Part shown: positions 8,899-11,413 of the stretch, in pieces
How the letters are laid out: every line of letters starts with the position of its first letter
Numbering within the stretch: the first letter of the stretch is position 1
Assembly: GCA_031288935.1 (NCBI GenBank)
Contig: JAITQL010000170.1
Location: 1 to 11,413, forward strand
DNA from: Tannerella sp.
GTDB lineage: Bacteria > Bacteroidota > Bacteroidia > Bacteroidales > Tannerellaceae
Direction of reading: 5' to 3'
Length of the DNA: 11,413 nt
Notes under the pieces: generated by a model
Seen by the model: the letters and a program-made list of their open reading frames with translations, nothing else
Databases searched by the model: none
Told to the model about the DNA's origin: nothing
Position numbers and translations under genes: made by a program

Positions 8899-8954
8899 GG
8901 GTGCATGGCGTGCGGGAGGATCGTTCCCGCTGCGCCGTGCACCCTTTGTATTTT
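8899..8954 (+). terminator. Strong intrinsic terminator after the susCD transcript
   Basis: The arms at 8899-8917 and 8925-8944 pair over most of their length: GGGTGCA with TGCACCC, then a G-T wobble, GGCG with CGCC, a small 1-versus-2 base internal loop, and GCGGGA with TCCCGC. The loop is 7 nt. The stem is followed by the T-rich tail TTTGTATTTT. It begins 24 bp after the small secreted-protein gene. Confidence 0.85.
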
Positions 8955-9015
8955 CGGATATCATGATGGTGAACGGGGTTGCTGCCGGTTAACACGGGCA
9001 GGTTCCATATCATCA

Positions 9016-9179
9016 AACGATGGCGGCGGGCTGCACGGAAAGGTTTCATGACGGAAAACGGTGGCGGCGGATTGCATTTTAACGGTTCACGGCGAAAAAC
9101 GGCTCGTGCGGGCTGCACGGAAAGGTTTCACGACGGAAACCGATTCGTGCGGGTCGCATTTTAACGGTTCGAGAGCGAG
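9016..9179. repeat. Four tandem copies of a 41-bp repeat in the leader of the AsmA-like gene
   Basis: The units are 9016-9056, 9057-9097, 9098-9138 and 9139-9179, head to tail with no spacers. All share the opening A-A/C-C-G and a central GCGG-G/A-N-T/C-N-GCA core. Units 1 and 3 share the second half (CTGCACGGAAAGGTTTCA) and differ at ~7 of 41 positions. Units 2 and 4 share a different second half (GCATTTTAACGGTTC). The array is therefore an A-B-A'-B' pattern, as expected from duplication of an 82-bp pair. The period is not a multiple of three, so it is unlikely to be coding. In unit 3/4, GGTTTC (9124-9129) can pair with GAAACC (9136-9141). Together with 8955-9015 and 9180-9219, where I see nothing clear, this fills the gap before the AsmA-like gene. 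Confidence 0.85.
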
Positions 9180-9219
9180 GCTGATTAATGCAAACCGTAT
9201 TTTAATACTTGTTACAAAT

Positions 9220-10728
9220 ATGACGGCACAAATGATAAAAAAATCTGTGATCATGCTCGTCTGGGCAGTCTGCCTGTTGCCCTTGCCGGCCAGGGGACAG
9301 TTTGGAAAGATAATCCGAAAGCAGTTGAACGGCCTGTTCACCGCGGAGGTTGATTTTTCCAGCCTGCGCGTGTCCTTCATTCGCAAATTCCCGCGCACGT
9401 ATCTTTCGCTCGAAAACTTCCGGATGATCGGAACCGGCGCGTTTGAGGGAGACACCCTCGTCGCCTGCAGGAAAGCGACCGTGGTACTCAGCCTCGGCAG
9501 CCTCATCCGCCGAAAACATGTCAAAATAAAATCCATCCGGCTGGAAGAACCCGGATTCTACGCGCACATTTTGGCCGACGGGCAGGCGAACTGGCAGATC
9601 CTGAAATCGAAGGCGAAGGCGACGCCGGAAGAAACGCCGCCCTCTCCGCCGGCAACTCCGCCACCGCCGGAAACCGAACGGAAAGCCGGGCGAAAAGCCA
9701 AGCCGAAGCCTGAAACGAAGTTCTCGACCGGGCGGATCGAAGTATGCGACGCCGACATCGCGTTTCGCGACGACAGGCGCAAGATGCGGACTGCGGCGAA
9801 AGACATGGATATACTCATCGTCGAAGATCCGGTGAAAAAAGGCGCCGCTGCCGGCTGGACGGTGGAATTGCATGTGGCCGACCTTGACTTCCGCACGGGC
9901 AACAGCGGCTGGGTGCAGCATGCGCATCTGGACATGGCGGCGAGGATCTGTCCCGACGCGAACCGGAGGATGTTCGAACTGGAGGACGGACGGCTGCGAA
10001 TCAACGAAGTAGAGCTGCTCTTCGGCGGCAGGGCGGGCAAGCAGGACGGCGACCTGATAGCCGATCTGGCCTTCGACACCGGCCATACGGACTTTAAACA
10101 CCTGCTGTCGCTTGTTCCGGCCATCGCCCTGAGAGCGGATTTCGACAGCCTGCTCACGGCCGGCAGTTTCAGCGCCGGCGGAGCCGTGAAGGGGACGTTC
10201 AATAAACGGCAAAAGCCCGCGGTCAACTTCCACCTGCGGATAGACAGCGCCCGGCTCGGCTTCCCCGGCCTGCCCGAAGCCGTCGAACGGATTCGGCTGG
10301 CCATGCACATCCTGTACGACGGCGCCGTCTTCGACCGCAGTGCGATAGACATCGACCGGCTCCATCTGGCGCCGGGCGGACGGCCGTTCGACCTGTCTCT
10401 GCATCTGCAAACGCCTCAAAGCGACCTCCGGGTGGCCGGCGCCATGAAGGGAACCGTCCGTCTCGATTCGCTGGCCCGTGCCATTCCGCTGCGCGACGTG
10501 CAGCTGACCGGATTCATGGAAAGCGACCTTTCATTAGACGGCCGGATGTCGGCGCTCGAAAAGGAACCTTTTGAAGATTTTCATGCGCAGGGCATGTTGG
10601 AACTGAACAGCATTACCCTCATCAACAACCGGTTTCCGGAGGGCGCAGACGTACCGAACCTCTCCGTCAACTTCACGCCCCGGGTAGTGAAAATGCTCAA
10701 GACCATGCTGTCCGGAATAAAAAAGTAA
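9220..10728 (+). CDS. AsmA-like envelope protein, short for the family, with a proline-rich insertion
   Basis: Counted from the ATG at 9220, this protein has 502 residues. An N-terminal hydrophobic segment (~9-24) is a signal anchor or signal peptide. An AsmA-type N-terminal region follows: AEVDFSSLRVSFIRKFPRTY (42-61), LSLENFRMIG, FEGDTLVACRKATVVLSLGS and KIKSIRLEEPGFYAHILADGQANWQIL, with order and wording as in Bacteroidota AsmA-family proteins. Residues ~131-169 form a Pro/Lys/Glu-rich linker (TPPSPPATPPPPETERKAGR) before the beta-rich repeats resume. The protein ends soon after the LELNSITLINNRFP strand with a basic tail (KMLKTMLSGIKK), where relatives as I know them continue for several hundred residues. 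It may be a natural short form or C-terminally truncated. The family acts in inter-membrane lipid transport or envelope homeostasis. The frame is open upstream to a GTG at 9061, but that would translate the 41-bp repeats; 9220, or 9232 (MIKKSVIM), fits a signal sequence better. Confidence 0.8.
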   Translation: MTAQMIKKSVIMLVWAVCLLPLPARGQFGKIIRKQLNGLFTAEVDFSSLRVSFIRKFPRTYLSLENFRMIGTGAFEGDTLVACRKATVVLSLGSLIRRKHVKIKSIRLEEPGFYAHILADGQANWQILKSKAKATPEETPPSPPATPPPPETERKAGRKAKPKPETKFSTGRIEVCDADIAFRDDRRKMRTAAKDMDILIVEDPVKKGAAAGWTVELHVADLDFRTGNSGWVQHAHLDMAARICPDANRRMFELEDGRLRINEVELLFGGRAGKQDGDLIADLAFDTGHTDFKHLLSLVPAIALRADFDSLLTAGSFSAGGAVKGTFNKRQKPAVNFHLRIDSARLGFPGLPEAVERIRLAMHILYDGAVFDRSAIDIDRLHLAPGGRPFDLSLHLQTPQSDLRVAGAMKGTVRLDSLARAIPLRDVQLTGFMESDLSLDGRMSALEKEPFEDFHAQGMLELNSITLINNRFPEGADVPNLSVNFTPRVVKMLKTMLSGIKK

Positions 10729-10736
10729 CCGGCGCA

Positions 10737-10751
10737 ACCCGAGTTTCGGGT
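10737..10751 (+). terminator. Small perfect hairpin just after the AsmA-like gene
   Basis: ACCCGA and TCGGGT form a perfect 6-bp stem around a GTT loop, 8 bp after the stop codon. There is no T-run after it (AAGATTCATATAAAG), so it is a poor intrinsic terminator. It may protect the 3' end of the mRNA instead. Confidence 0.3.
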
Positions 10752-10816
10752 AAGATTCATATAAAGTCTGCTGAAAAACGCATCCGGACAGTCCCTGAAA
10801 TTTATCCGTTGTCATT

Positions 10817-10840
10817 AAAAAATTCGACTGCCTTCGGCAG
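10817..10840 (-). terminator. Hairpin with T-run after the lectin-fold gene (minus strand)
   Basis: On the minus strand CTGCC-GAA-GGCAG (10840 down to 10828) is a 5-bp stem with a GAA loop, followed after 5 nt by a run of six T (10822-10817). The stem is short and the T-run is offset, so termination is only plausible. On the plus strand the same stem is followed by CAGTTGTTTT and could help end the AsmA-like transcript. It lies 78 bp beyond the stop of the minus-strand gene. Confidence 0.4.
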
Positions 10841-10843
10841 CAG

Positions 10844-10896
10844 TTGTTTTGCCAAAAGGCGAAGCGAGGGACGAGCGAAGCAAAAGGGCAAAACAA
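10844..10896. repeat. 10-bp inverted repeat flanking a purine-rich mirror repeat, downstream of the variable gene
   Basis: TTGTTTTGCC (10844-10853) and GGCAAAACAA (10887-10896) are perfect inverted copies 33 nt apart. Between them lies a mirror repeat: CGAAGCGAG is followed, after GGGAC less one shared base, by its exact reverse GAGCGAAGC. The right arm is 21 bp past the stop codon of the lectin-fold gene. DGRs are known to need a hairpin or cruciform just downstream of the variable region for efficient mutagenic homing, so this is a candidate for that element. An ordinary transcriptional hairpin is the alternative. Confidence 0.55.
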
Positions 10897-10917
10897 GGCC
10901 CGCTTGACCCTGCCCGC

Positions 10918-11413
10918 TCAATTTGAACTGGAGGCCAGGCGGAAGCCCAGGTAGCGGAAGCGAAAGTCGGGCGCGCCGACGAAGCGAAAGGGAACACGCA
11001 CGTACTGCGCGACGAAGTCGTTCCAGCCACCGCCACGAAACACGCGGTGAGAGCCTGACGAAGGCCCGGCAGGATTGGTCTGAGAACTGCTACTATAAGA
11101 AAAAGACCAGTAGTCACTGCACCATTCATACACATTGCCGCTCATGTCATAAATGCCCAGCTCGTTCGGCGACTTTTGTCCCGCCGGATGGGTGGTGCCG
11201 CCGCTATTCCCGTCATACCATGCCACGTCGCCAACCGTATTGCTGCCGCTGTACCTGTATCCCTGGCTTTGAGCGCCGCCCCGCGCCGCGTATTCCCATT
11301 CCGCCTCCGTAGGCAGACGGTATGTCTTGCCTGTTTGTGCATTGAGTTTCTGAATAAACTCCTGCACATCGTGCCAACTCACCGATTCTACCGGCAAATT
11401 GTCTCCTTTGAAC
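10918..11413 (-). CDS. C-type-lectin/FGE-fold protein (partial), probable DGR variable protein
   Basis: The gene runs off the right edge of the window, so only its C-terminal ~164 codons are seen. The first visible in-frame residues are FKGDNLPVESVSWHDVQEF; the apparent TTG start at 11397 is internal and not a true start. Family signatures of the formylglycine-generating-enzyme (SUMF1) domain are clear: RLPTEAEWEYAARGG, SPNELGIYDMSGNVYEWCSD, RVFRGGGWND and LGFRLA. The two Cys that do catalysis in true FGE near the C-terminus are absent; that stretch here has no Cys at all. It is therefore not expected to activate sulfatases and more likely uses the fold for ligand binding. The last ~35 codons have the layout of a DGR variable region (separate entry). 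A Ser-rich loop (SFSYSSSSQTNPAGPSSGSH) precedes it. Neither a signal peptide nor a localisation can be judged without the N-terminus. Confidence 0.85.
   Translation of the reverse strand, partial: FKGDNLPVESVSWHDVQEFIQKLNAQTGKTYRLPTEAEWEYAARGGAQSQGYRYSGSNTVGDVAWYDGNSGGTTHPAGQKSPNELGIYDMSGNVYEWCSDYWSFSYSSSSQTNPAGPSSGSHRVFRGGGWNDFVAQYVRVPFRFVGAPDFRFRYLGFRLASSSN
10930..11046 (-). other. Putative variable region (VR) of a diversity-generating retroelement
   Basis: Within the fixed frame RVFRGGGWN...AQ-x-VRVP-x-R...APD-x-R...LGFRLA, the changing positions are nearly all NNC or NNT codons. They are GAC, TTC, GTC (11019-11011), TAC (11004-11002), TTT (10989-10987), TTC, GTC, GGC (10983-10975), TTT (10965-10963) and TTC, CGC, TAC (10959-10951). 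Replacing their first two bases with AA gives AAC or AAT everywhere, the Asn-rich template typical of DGRs with CLec-fold targets. Fixed codons between them (GCG CAG, GTG CGT GTT CCC, GCG CCC GAC, CTG GGC TTC CGC) contain few adenines, as adenine-specific mutagenesis predicts. The run ends at the gene's 3' end, the usual VR place. The inferred template is a reconstruction; no template copy was found in the window. Confidence 0.75.

Noticed and set aside
9016..9179. CRISPR array
   Set aside because: The 41-bp units are contiguous with no unique spacers, differ from one another, and no cas genes are present.
9061..9219. Extension of the AsmA-like gene to the GTG at 9061
   Set aside because: It would put ~53 residues translated from the 41-bp repeats before the signal sequence. 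The ATG at 9220 or 9232 gives a normal N-terminus.
10534..11135. Minus-strand frames over the AsmA-like 3' end and the intergenic hairpins
   Set aside because: They overlap known genes in other frames and cross the inverted repeats, with no domain or start context.
10918..11413. Functional formylglycine-generating enzyme (sulfatase activator)
   Set aside because: The C-terminal catalytic cysteines are missing, and the corresponding segment carries the VR-like codon pattern instead. No sulfatase is nearby.

Overview
The window looks like a Bacteroidales (Bacteroidota) chromosome. The evidence is a SusC/SusD pair, lipoproteins whose lipobox cysteine is followed by acidic residues, almost no Shine-Dalgarno sequences, a Bacteroides-type -7 box (TAnnTTTG) in the main intergenic region, and an AsmA-like protein of the Bacteroidota type. 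Coding regions are moderately GC-rich and the intergenic regions are AT-rich. I cannot assign a genus from sequence alone.

Layout. (1) 10-3460, minus strand: a two-gene unit. The first gene is a secreted clan GH-A glycoside hydrolase whose barrel seems to be interrupted by an extra alpha/beta domain. The second is a predicted surface lipoprotein with one Ig-like domain and four tandem calycin-like repeats. (2) 3461-3683: a divergent regulatory region. (3) 3684-8405, plus strand: a SusC-type TonB-dependent transporter and its SusD-type lipoprotein, 18 bp apart. (4) 8488-8874: a small secreted beta-rich protein of unknown function, followed by a strong intrinsic terminator. (5) 8955-9219: a non-coding leader with four head-to-tail copies of a 41-bp repeat. 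(6) 9220-10728: an AsmA-like protein that is short for its family. (7) 10918 to the right edge, minus strand: the C-terminal part of a C-type-lectin/FGE-fold protein. Its last ~35 codons look like the variable region (VR) of a diversity-generating retroelement (DGR), followed by an inverted repeat and a hairpin.

How it fits together. Segments 1-4 read as a small glycan-acquisition locus. SusC/SusD would capture and import an oligosaccharide across the outer membrane, the divergent hydrolase would cut the glycan, and the multidomain lipoprotein could bind ligand or support the complex at the surface. The substrate cannot be inferred. The AsmA-like gene is probably unrelated envelope housekeeping.

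The most unusual element is the DGR target at the right edge. NNC/NNT codons sit at the positions that are AAC/AAT in DGR templates, in an otherwise conserved RVFRGGGW...LGFRLA frame. No reverse transcriptase or template repeat was found in the window, so this would be a target whose retroelement lies beyond the edge or elsewhere in the genome.
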